Assembly: GCA_938023075.1 (NCBI GenBank) | Contig: CALHDG010000079.1 | Location: 1-37,201 of the forward strand | Direction: 5' to 3' | Origin: an uncultured Chitinophagales bacterium | Lineage (GTDB): Bacteria; Bacteroidota; Bacteroidia; Chitinophagales; JAHDHT01 | Length of the DNA: 37,201 nucleotides | In this document: one piece after another, positions 23,430 through 32,100 of the stretch | How the letters are laid out: the number at the start of each line of letters is the position of its first letter | Position numbering within the stretch: the stretch's first letter is position 1 | Notes under the pieces: generated by a model | The model's input: only the letters and a program-made list of their open reading frames with translations | The model's database searches: none | Told to the model about the DNA's origin: nothing | Position numbers and translations under genes: made by a program

Positions 23430-26400
23430 GTGAAAATAAAGACAACGATTGTATGTATCCTCTCCCTATATGGCTTTTTATTTTGGGCATCGGCACAACC
23501 AAACCCTTTTGTAAACACCAATCCGCATCATCAGGCTTGTGTGCTTCCAACAGATATTGACGAAAACCTTTTAGCCGATATTGTTGAACAGAAATCGAAT
23601 GAACGAAACCGGCGAATAGGTCGAAACAGCTATACTATTCCAATAGTGTTTCATATTCTTCATAAAAATGGACTAGAGAATATTGAGGACGATCAAGTTT
23701 ATAGTGCACTTGACATCTTAAATCAAGATTTTAATTCGGGCAATGCCGATTTAGTGCAAGTGCCCGCTCCTTTTGCCGGTATTATTGGTAATGCTACTAT
23801 ACAATTTGCATTGGCTCAACAAGCACCTGACGGTTCGTGTACCAACGGTATTAATCGTTATTATTCCGGGTTCGATACAACCTATAATTATTTTTGGACG
23901 GATGACGGACAATATTACCTAAATACAATTAAAGCCGAACATTATTGGGATACTGATAAGTATTTAAATATATATGTGGTCAATCAATCTTATAATTCCG
24001 GTTTGGCATTTTTTCCTTATCAGGTTGAAGCCAAAGCCAATGCCGGCAAATGGTTAGATGGTATTATGATTAGACATTATAACCTTGGCAATATTGGTAC
24101 GGCAAAGCACAATGGTTTACCGCATGTTTTGTCGCACGAAGTTGGTCATTATTTAGATTTGATGCACATTTGGGGTAACTGGTTTTATCCCGGTTCTTCG
24201 CAGTTATCGTGGAAAGATGATTGCAATTATAAAGACGCTTTATGTCCTGATTTTTATTGCCATAGTGATGATATGGTAAACGATACGCCCAATACCGAAT
24301 ATCAATTTTCAGGTTGTATATACCAAAGCAATACCTGTGGGTCTGCCGATAATGCAACCAACATTATGGGTTATGGTTGCGAGTTAATGTTTACCGAAGG
24401 ACAAGTGAAACGGATGCATCGAACCTTAAATTCTACCATCGCCGATCGTAATAATATTTGGTCGCAAGCAAATTTGGATTATACCTTGCGCTGCAGCGGT
24501 ACTACAGCCAACATTAATTGTAAGAAACTGTATAGTTCATTTGTAAATAGATTTTCAATAGTTTCAAACAATACTGGATATATTTTACATTACTTAAATG
24601 GAATAAATAATAAAGTAAGATATAGAATTAACCACGGAGCTTGGGTAGAATTTCCAGTATCGGATAGTCACTTTTACACAGTAAACGAAATTTTGGCTTG
24701 TGCTACCTACGAATTTCAAATTAGCGAACAGTGCGATACTTTGTTTAGCCCCTGGTCGGCAAGTAAATTTTTTTATACCAATGATGCCTCACTACCTGAA
24801 GCCAATACAATCACTCCAATAAATTCAATGAATTGCTTTGAAACGGATACGATACAAGATTGTAGTCAGCTTCAGCTTAGTTTTCAAGTCAATCATCAAA
24901 CTCATATAGATACGGTAAATGGTTCAGCAGAAGCCATAGTTTTTGGAGGAACAAGCCCTTACGAAATTCAGTGGTCAACCGGAGCACAAAGTCCTTTAAT
25001 AACCGATTTGTCACCTGGCTATTATCATGTTTCCGTTTCCGATTCATTGGGTTGTATGCAAAAAGATAGTATCCAAATTTTGGGGGTACTATGTGATAAT
25101 TTTCAATTGAATGTCAACTCAACTAATGAAACCTATTTTAATGCCAACAACGGGACAGCCTTTGCTGAAATAAATGGTGGTTTACCACCTTATCATTATC
25201 AATGGTCTAATGGATATAATTTTGCATCTCAATATAGTCTTTCACCGGCAGTGTATAGTGTTATAGTTGAAGATAGACAAGGTTGTTCCGCCATCGATTC
25301 AATTCGCATTGAAGCAGTTAATTGCGATTCCTTTAATTTTGTGGTATCAACTACACATCAAAGTTATTATCAAGTAAATGATGGCGTGGCAACTGCCCAA
25401 GTGATAAATGGAACTCCACCATATACGTATTATTGGTCTACTGGAGATACACTTTCAAGCATTGAAAATGTTGCACCAGGAAGTTATAGTGTATCGATTG
25501 TTGATGCATTGGCATGTCAATTACGGCTTCCGTTTCAAATTGATTCTATTAACTGTTTAGATTTTAATATGGCTATTGAAACCTTAGATGCCAGCAATAC
25601 ACAAATTTCAGATGGCGCGGCATCGGTAACTTTAACCGGCGGAAACCCACCTTACCAATATTTTTGGTCAACCGGTGATACCATTTCTAGTTTAAATAAT
25701 TTGTCTACCGGCAACTATACTATCACCACTATCGATAGTCTCGGTTGTCAATTAACAGAGCAAATTTTGATCAACAGTTTTATTTGTGATTCCATTCATC
25801 TTGACTTTACTATATTTGATGAAACTTACTTTGAAGCAAATGATGGTAGTGCGATGGCACTGGCAACCGGTGGTACGGCACCCTATTCGTATACCTGGTC
25901 AACCGGCGATACTACGCAAACCATAAACAATTTAATGCCTGGCGTTTATTGGCTTAGCGTGCAAGATAGCCTGAATTGCGCAACTATTGATTCTCTTGTT
26001 ATTCAAGCAGTAGATTGCCAAAACTTAGCTGTGGATGTTAACCCAAGCAATGAAACTTATGTAGATGCGAACGATGGCAGCATTATGCTTGAAGTATCTG
26101 GTGGACATGAACCTTATGTTTACCAATGGTCAACCGGTGATACTACTGCTCATCTTTCAAACCTAACACCAGCAATTTATTATTTTACCTTAACGGATAG
26201 TTTAGGATGCTTTTTAAAAGATAGTATTACAATTAATGCCATTGATTGTAGCTCGCTTGAAGTTAGCCCTGAAGTAACTCATGAAACCTATAACCATGCA
26301 AATGATGGAATGATCCTGTTGAATATAAGCGGTGGGCAGGTTCCTTTTCACTATCAATGGTCTACTAGTGATACCACTACCCAACTTACCAACTTAGCTC

Positions 26401-27146
26401 CTGCCACTTACAGTTTTCAAATTACAGACCATGTGGGTTGTACGCTTGTTGATAGTATTGAAGTTAGAAGTGTTGAATGTAGCATGCTTTCAGTAGAGGT
26501 TATTCAAAAAGAGGTGACTTGTGCCGGAGATGATGACGGTTCACTTTTTATAGCTGGCATAATGCACGTTAATGAACCTTATAAAATCAATTGGTCAAAT
26601 GGAGTGTCATCTGATATAAACGATAATTTAGTTGCTGGAACTTATACCTTAGTTTTAACAGATGATATTGGTTGCCGTTTTGAAGCAGCTTACGAAGTTA
26701 AAGAAGGAACAGCCATTGCTGCGAATACCGTCATTACTCCGGCAAGCAGCTTTCAAACACCAGATGCATCCATTGATTTAAGCGTTACTAGCGGTACACC
26801 ACCTTATCAATATTATTGGTCAAATGGTACAATAGAAGAAGATGTATACGATATTTTTGCCGGCAATTATTGGCTTAGTATAACCGATAGTTTAAACTGT
26901 AATGTAACATTAACAAATATAGAGGTGGGCATTGCTGAAAATTGCCCGTATAACGTAGTTGAAACACCAAGTGCTTTTGCACAAGATAATGTGGTGCGGG
27001 CTCAACATATGATTCAGTCAAACAGAAGAATACATCAGGGAGATAGCTTACACTATACTGCCGGAAATTCTATTAACCTTGAAAATGATTTTCAAATTTT
27101 AAAAGGTGCTACTTTCGAAGCCAAGATTGATGATTGCGGAGAATAA
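23430..27146 (+). CDS. Secreted M43-like (pappalysin) metalloprotease with nine SprB repeats
   Basis: This 1,238-residue exoprotein has a signal peptide at residues 1-23. The zinc-protease domain carries HEVGHYLDLMH, with zinc ligands His236, His240 and His246. Asp replaces the usual Gly of HExxHxxGxxH at position 243. The Met-turn is in ATNIMGYG. Residues ~350-450 form an Fn3-like segment. From ~490 to ~1165 come nine SprB-type repeats, each with PY-x-Y-x-WSTGD and a YxVxVxDxxGC end; the central ones have a period of 77 residues (231 bp). The last ~65 residues resemble a 3-coathanger stack domain (AGNSINLENDFQILKGA) ending in IDDCGE. There is no classical T9SS type A or B tail. The start is GTG: no in-frame ATG occurs between the upstream TGA and the signal peptide. 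It stands alone and converges with the lipoprotein gene. Confidence 0.9.
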   Translation: MKIKTTIVCILSLYGFLFWASAQPNPFVNTNPHHQACVLPTDIDENLLADIVEQKSNERNRRIGRNSYTIPIVFHILHKNGLENIEDDQVYSALDILNQDFNSGNADLVQVPAPFAGIIGNATIQFALAQQAPDGSCTNGINRYYSGFDTTYNYFWTDDGQYYLNTIKAEHYWDTDKYLNIYVVNQSYNSGLAFFPYQVEAKANAGKWLDGIMIRHYNLGNIGTAKHNGLPHVLSHEVGHYLDLMHIWGNWFYPGSSQLSWKDDCNYKDALCPDFYCHSDDMVNDTPNTEYQFSGCIYQSNTCGSADNATNIMGYGCELMFTEGQVKRMHRTLNSTIADRNNIWSQANLDYTLRCSGTTANINCKKLYSSFVNRFSIVSNNTGYILHYLNGINNKVRYRINHGAWVEFPVSDSHFYTVNEILACATYEFQISEQCDTLFSPWSASKFFYTNDASLPEANTITPINSMNCFETDTIQDCSQLQLSFQVNHQTHIDTVNGSAEAIVFGGTSPYEIQWSTGAQSPLITDLSPGYYHVSVSDSLGCMQKDSIQILGVLCDNFQLNVNSTNETYFNANNGTAFAEINGGLPPYHYQWSNGYNFASQYSLSPAVYSVIVEDRQGCSAIDSIRIEAVNCDSFNFVVSTTHQSYYQVNDGVATAQVINGTPPYTYYWSTGDTLSSIENVAPGSYSVSIVDALACQLRLPFQIDSINCLDFNMAIETLDASNTQISDGAASVTLTGGNPPYQYFWSTGDTISSLNNLSTGNYTITTIDSLGCQLTEQILINSFICDSIHLDFTIFDETYFEANDGSAMALATGGTAPYSYTWSTGDTTQTINNLMPGVYWLSVQDSLNCATIDSLVIQAVDCQNLAVDVNPSNETYVDANDGSIMLEVSGGHEPYVYQWSTGDTTAHLSNLTPAIYYFTLTDSLGCFLKDSITINAIDCSSLEVSPEVTHETYNHANDGMILLNISGGQVPFHYQWSTSDTTTQLTNLAPATYSFQITDHVGCTLVDSIEVRSVECSMLSVEVIQKEVTCAGDDDGSLFIAGIMHVNEPYKINWSNGVSSDINDNLVAGTYTLVLTDDIGCRFEAAYEVKEGTAIAANTVITPASSFQTPDASIDLSVTSGTPPYQYYWSNGTIEEDVYDIFAGNYWLSITDSLNCNVTLTNIEVGIAENCPYNVVETPSAFAQDNVVRAQHMIQSNRRIHQGDSLHYTAGNSINLENDFQILKGATFEAKIDDCGE

Positions 27147-27164
27147 CAGTACTAACAAACTAGT

Positions 27165-27191
27165 AATTATTAATTAATGAAATTAATAATT
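27165..27191. terminator. Possible bidirectional AT-only hairpin between convergent genes
   Basis: aattattaatt (27165-27175) and aattaataatt (27181-27191) pair perfectly around a 5-nt loop in the 44-bp gap between convergent genes. The stem lacks GC pairs and would be weak, so this is tentative. Confidence 0.3.
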
Positions 27192-27829
27192 TATTGATTT
27201 TCTTCAAAGTGCATAATTTTGTTGGTTAAGGCTCCATTGGAGTAAAAATATTCTTTACCGAGTACGCCTTCTTCATCCCAAACATAAATTTTACCGTGAA
27301 TATTGTCATTTTTAAAATCGCGATGGGTCCATTTTTTTCCGTTTTCATACCACGAAAGCCATGCTCCATTTTTTGTTCCCATTATCCAATGGTGTTCTCG
27401 TTGCTTTTGCCCGCTTTCATAATATTCTATATTAATGCCATCTTGCTTGCCTTGTTTATAAAAGCCTTCTTGCTGAATTTTTCCATTGCCATACCAAGTG
27501 GCATAGTAGCCATCTTTAATACCATTTTTATACCCATTTAAGGTAAAAGGATTACCATTACTCATTTTGCTAATGGCATAACCGGTAAATGGTTCACCTT
27601 TATGATATTTCAAATTGTTTTCGGTGGTTAAATCTTTTAACTCTATTTCTGAGCCGTTCACCTTATGACGTTGTACTTTGTCTGCCGGTGTACCTGCAAT
27701 AACATATGCCTTTTCGGCAGGGGAAGCGTTTGGATTAACAACCGGGGTTTTTGACTTTTGTTCGGTAGTTGCTGTACAACCGGCAAGCCATAAATAAAAG
27801 CAACTCAACAGGATAAAACAATATTTCAT
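27191..27829 (-). CDS. YwqK-like (MORN-variant repeat) lipoprotein
   Basis: This 212-residue lipoprotein has a signal sequence ending in the lipobox LAGC (Cys18). From about residue 85 it carries successive MORN-variant repeats of 20-23 residues: NGYKNGIKDGYYATWYGNG, KQGKQDGINIEYYESGQ, MGTKNGAWLSWYENGK and NDNIHGKIYVWDEEG. These are the repeats of the YwqK family, often labelled 'toxin-antitoxin system antitoxin' in databases. No toxin gene is adjacent here, so that label should not be taken as function. It is more likely a surface- or periplasm-anchored repeat protein. It ends in a short gap facing the M43 protease gene. Confidence 0.85.
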   Translation of the reverse strand: MKYCFILLSCFYLWLAGCTATTEQKSKTPVVNPNASPAEKAYVIAGTPADKVQRHKVNGSEIELKDLTTENNLKYHKGEPFTGYAISKMSNGNPFTLNGYKNGIKDGYYATWYGNGKIQQEGFYKQGKQDGINIEYYESGQKQREHHWIMGTKNGAWLSWYENGKKWTHRDFKNDNIHGKIYVWDEEGVLGKEYFYSNGALTNKIMHFEENQ

Positions 27830-27948
27830 TCTTGTATAATTTTATGATTCAATATCGTCTAATTTTAGATTTAATGAATAATCAAAATTTAATAGTACAA
27901 TAATATTACAACCTGTTGAATAATAAAAATTTTAAGATGCCTATATGC

Positions 27949-27984
27949 AAAAAAAACCGCCTTTCTATTTAAAGAAAGGCGGTT
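27949..27984 (-). terminator. Strong rho-independent terminator (minus strand)
   Basis: An 11-bp stem, aaccgcctttc (27955-27965) with gaaaggcggtt (27974-27984), is followed in the minus direction by eight T (27956-27949). It most likely ends the DUF547 gene transcript after it passes through the foldback element. Confidence 0.85.
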
Positions 27985-27985
27985 A

Positions 27986-28144
27986 AGAACGTGTATGGAA
28001 TAAGTTCGTAAAATTAGGCTAGCTTTTTTTGTTATTAGTTTTGGCTTTGAAAAAGGAGTTATGTTAATATAGTGACTGCTTTCAAAGTCGAAAACAAGGG
28101 CAAAAGAAGCAGCATTAATTACGAAGTTGTTTCATACACGTTCC
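27986..28144. mobile_element. 159-bp foldback element, MITE-like
   Basis: Left arm gaacgtgtatggaataag-ttcgtaa and right arm ttacgaa-gttgtttcatacacgttc are complementary along about 25 positions. Complementarity continues inward: gttttggctttgaaa of the left half matches the reverse complement of tttcaaagtcgaaaac. TTA flanks both ends as a possible 3-bp target duplication. It holds no ORF. A non-autonomous transposon derivative or a long structured transcript are both possible. It sits between the DUF547 stop codon and its terminator. Confidence 0.55.
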
Positions 28145-28167
28145 TTAGTCTATCTATAGTTGCAATT

Positions 28168-28953
28168 TTACTCTTCGGCAGGTTGTTGTTCACTTTCCAA
28201 TTTGCGCTTTATTCCATCGCGGTCTGTTAAAGTTTTGGCTGAGTTAATTTGCCAATTGTAAGTATAATAATCTATTGTTTTATCTTCTTCAATGGGTAAA
28301 GCCCGATAGCTGTTAATAAATTTAACCAAACTTTGGCCTGATAGCACAAAATCTTGCTCATACCATTTAAAAATTTCTGATAACAACACCTTATCTTTAG
28401 TAAGCCTTATAAATTTAGGATTATTTAAAGTTTTTCGGGTTTGAATGTCTAATTGTTTCTCTAAAATTTCTGACCGGTATGCATTATTAGAAAGTTTTGG
28501 GCAACCAATAGCGGCACATACTAACACAAAATGCAAACGAGCATCCGGGTGATTTTTGTATAACATTTCTTTTTCCAAATGATTTAAGGTTACTTTTTGC
28601 CCAGATACCGTAAAAGTTTTTACATCAAAAAAGCCTTTTACATGTAATGGCGACTCAACCGGAAAAACATCAATTACATTTTTTATCACTAAAATATTGT
28701 AAGCATTAATCAAAAACGCTTTTTGTTCTTCTTCAGATAATTCACTTAATTGAATAGTAGCAATTTGTTGTAATAATGCATTCAATTTGGCGGGTTTTTC
28801 TTTAATGCTTTTATATTTTACATAGCCGCGGTTTACATTTTCTTTCAAAAATGCATCAATCTGGTTAGTAAAAGTAACTGTTGCAGATGCCTGTATACTA
28901 AAGCAGATCAATACTAAAAAAAAACCGCTAATTAAAGATTTTAATGTTTTCAT
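28168..28953 (-). CDS. DUF547 domain-containing secreted protein
   Basis: This 261-residue protein has a signal peptide (residues 1-24, ending QASA). DUF547 follows with its familiar motifs: VKYKSIKEKPAKLN, the helix AFLINAYNILVIKNV, the VSGQKVTLNHLEKEML segment, and VCAAIGCPKLSN with the conserved cysteine. DUF547 has a structure reminiscent of papain-like or transglutaminase folds and its role is unknown. Length and motif order are complete. The C-terminal tail (GIKRKLESEQQPAEE) is hydrophilic. The gene is divergent from the large CotH protein (161-bp gap) and appears monocistronic, ending with the strong hairpin near 27955-27984. Confidence 0.9.
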   Translation of the reverse strand: MKTLKSLISGFFLVLICFSIQASATVTFTNQIDAFLKENVNRGYVKYKSIKEKPAKLNALLQQIATIQLSELSEEEQKAFLINAYNILVIKNVIDVFPVESPLHVKGFFDVKTFTVSGQKVTLNHLEKEMLYKNHPDARLHFVLVCAAIGCPKLSNNAYRSEILEKQLDIQTRKTLNNPKFIRLTKDKVLLSEIFKWYEQDFVLSGQSLVKFINSYRALPIEEDKTIDYYTYNWQINSAKTLTDRDGIKRKLESEQQPAEE

Positions 28954-29114
28954 TTTTACTGATTTATTTAAATTTGATGTAAGATACCTGCATAGGTTTA
29001 AATAGTAAACTATTTTGGTTTGATTTTTGTTAACTCATTGTTAACAGTGGAGCACAGTTAACCACAACTAATTAACCCATATTTTGACGAAAACAAATAA
29101 AATTTTACCTCATA

Positions 29115-32100
29115 ATGAACCACTTCAATCACTTCATAGCCTACCTATGTATAATAATTACTACATGTTTGCTATTTATATCAAGTAATTCTTTTAGTCA
29201 ATCAACTATATGTATTCGTATTAACAATGGTATTGACGATGTAGAAGAAAATTTAACCGACGGATTTATAGATACCAATAGCTCTGATATTGAGTTAACG
29301 TATAACAAGACATTTAATCAAATGTCAGGCTTTCGGTTTAACAATATAAATATTCCACAAGGAGCAACTATAACGAATGCACAAATTCAATTTGGAACAG
29401 ATGAAGTGCAAACCGAAGCAGTCAATTTAACTATTCAGGGAGAAAATATTGATGATGCACCACCCTTTAACAATATAGCCTATAATTTATCTTCCCGAAG
29501 TAAAACAAATAGCTCGGTAGCATGGAGTCCTGATCCGTGGAACAATATTGGAGATGCTGGTGCCGCTCAAAAGACACCAGATATCTCATCCATCATTACA
29601 GAAATTGTTAGTCGCCCAGGGTTCAAAAAGGGAAATTCTATTGTAATTGCCGTATCAAGTTCGGATGTAGGAGTAAGAACAGCAGAATCTTATGAAGGTT
29701 TACCTTCACTGGCTGCCGAGCTTTGTGTAACTTTTTGGCCCTGCGGAGTTGGTCTACCAGATAGTGATAACGATGGGGTTTGCAATAATGAAGATGTTTG
29801 CAATGGATTTAACGATAATGTTGATGTAGATAACGATGGTATTCCTGATGGATGTGATCAATGTATTGACACCAACAATAACAACATTTGCGATGAAGCC
29901 GATCCTGCTTTTCTCAAAAAAATTGTGATTAATGAAATTAACTATCGCAATACGCTAGTTGATAAAAATACAGATTTTATTGAGTTGTATAATGCAGATG
30001 ATACCGCAGTTGATTTAAGTGGCTGGGCTTTAACATCGGGGGTGCATTATAAATTTCCTGCCGAAACAACTTTAAATGCCGGTGCTTACTTAGTTATAGC
30101 ACAAAACCCTGCAGATGTTGAAGAACAGTTTACTATTAGTGGTGTGCTTGGTCCTTATACCGGTAGCCTGAATGCTAAAAGTGATGAGGTTGTTTTAAAA
30201 GATACTTTTTTTAATACTATAGATAAAGTAGATTATGATAGTTGGAAAGAGTGGCCCTCGGTTAGATACGATGACTACGAAACTAGCGGATTAGATGGAG
30301 ATGGAAACACCATTACCATCAACAATAAAGTCGCCAAATCTATTCAAAAAATGCACCCCGATTTACCAGGGAGACACGGCGGAAGTTGGCAAGGCTTTAC
30401 CCCAACGCCTCAGGTAAAAAATACTGGAGTATTTCAATCAAACCCAAGTGATATTCCAGTAATTAACCGGGTTTCTAGAAGCCCAAATACAACCCTAAGC
30501 GGAAGAGACGTAAGAATTATTACCGAAATTGAAAATCTGGAAAATCTTTCAGGTTCAGTATCTGTAAAGTTAGAGTATCAAACGATGACTGCTGGCAATT
30601 ACATTAGAAAAGATAGTTCAGCATATAGTAGTCTGGCAAATTGGGCAGTGATTAACATGCTAGATGATGGTGCCGGTATTGACAGCGTTGCGAATAACGG
30701 TGTGTATTCGGCTATAATTCCTGCTAATGTTCAACAACATAGAAAGCTAGTTCGGTATCGTATTCGGATAGAAACCTCTAATGGTTTTAATGAACTTTTT
30801 CCAAGACAAGAGCATAACGAGAGTAACTATGCCTATTATGTGTATAATGGGCAAAATAGATTTAATGGATATTCCTTTAACCAATTATCCGAATTACAAT
30901 CCATTCAATTAATTGCTACACAAAATCATGTAAACGAATATATTGCAAGTACCAGTTACAATGCCAATGAATATCCGGGTGAAGGTACTTTAGTTTATAA
31001 TGGCAAAGTATATGACCATATTGGATTTAGAGCAAGGGGGAAAGGCTCCAGACATTTTAGGTTAAAGAAAAATTTAAAATTTGACTTAAACCCTGAACAT
31101 ACCATTAAAGTAGAAGATGATTGGGGAAAAGCCTATGATGAAGAACGAGGAAAACTAAGTTTATCAGGTACTTGGGTAAACGATGCGAATTCACACGGTT
31201 TAACAGAATCATTAATTTATAAGTTAGCAGAATTAACTGGCGGCTTCAACAAATTGGCAGATTATTGTCAACTTCGTATAGTTGATAGCAGTACGGAGAA
31301 TGGAAATGATGGAGATTTTTGGGGCATATATTTAATATTAGAAGATTGGGGTGGGGATATGTTAGCCGAACACGACCTGCCTGATGGTAACATTTACAGT
31401 TATAAAGGATGGTTATTGGCGCACGAAGGTGACGATGGTCCCTATGGAGCAAACAATAGTATTTATTCATCGTGGAATAGTAATCTTGGAAATTCACAAG
31501 ATGGCTGTTCGAGTTGCGCAGTACCTACACAGTCACAAAGTTTTTATCAAAACAATATTCATTTTGATTACTACTTTGCCGATTGGGTACTGAATGAAAT
31601 AGTTGGAAATGGAGAAACGAACTATCCAGGCCAGCATAGTTACCGGGAATACTACGATCCGGAAGCGCAACGCTGGGTTGTACAATGTGGAGACTATGAT
31701 GAAAATTTTGGAATGCCACATAGCGGTAAAGTAGTCTATAACCGGTCAGAATCTCTAAATTCAAGAGATGCTCGGCAACCTTTAGAGCCACAAGTTTCAA
31801 GCTATAACTCCATTTTAATTGATTTTAAAAATCATTTAACCAACACTTTAGACTTACTGTTTAATACTGAACAAGAGAATCATTTGATTAAGTCTGAAAC
31901 AGCCAAAATTTATAATTCCAATGGAACAAACTGGACAGATTTAGACTACAGCCGTTGGTCTAACCAATTAGATGGGCACGGTGAACAGATGAGCTATTCT
32001 AATTACCAAAGTGATGTAATTAACTGGTATGATACCTGGTTTTCAGCAAGAGAAAGTTATTTAAGAAATACTGCTTTTAGTGATGATAGTATACCCAATA

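Noticed and set aside
24900-26940. Regularly spaced repeats that might suggest a CRISPR or tandem DNA array
   Set aside because: The period is 231 bp, in frame, with diverged DNA and conserved protein motifs; these are SprB protein repeats.
27191-27829. Toxin-antitoxin antitoxin
   Set aside because: The YwqK label is only a name for MORN-variant repeat proteins; this one is a lipoprotein without a toxin gene next to it.
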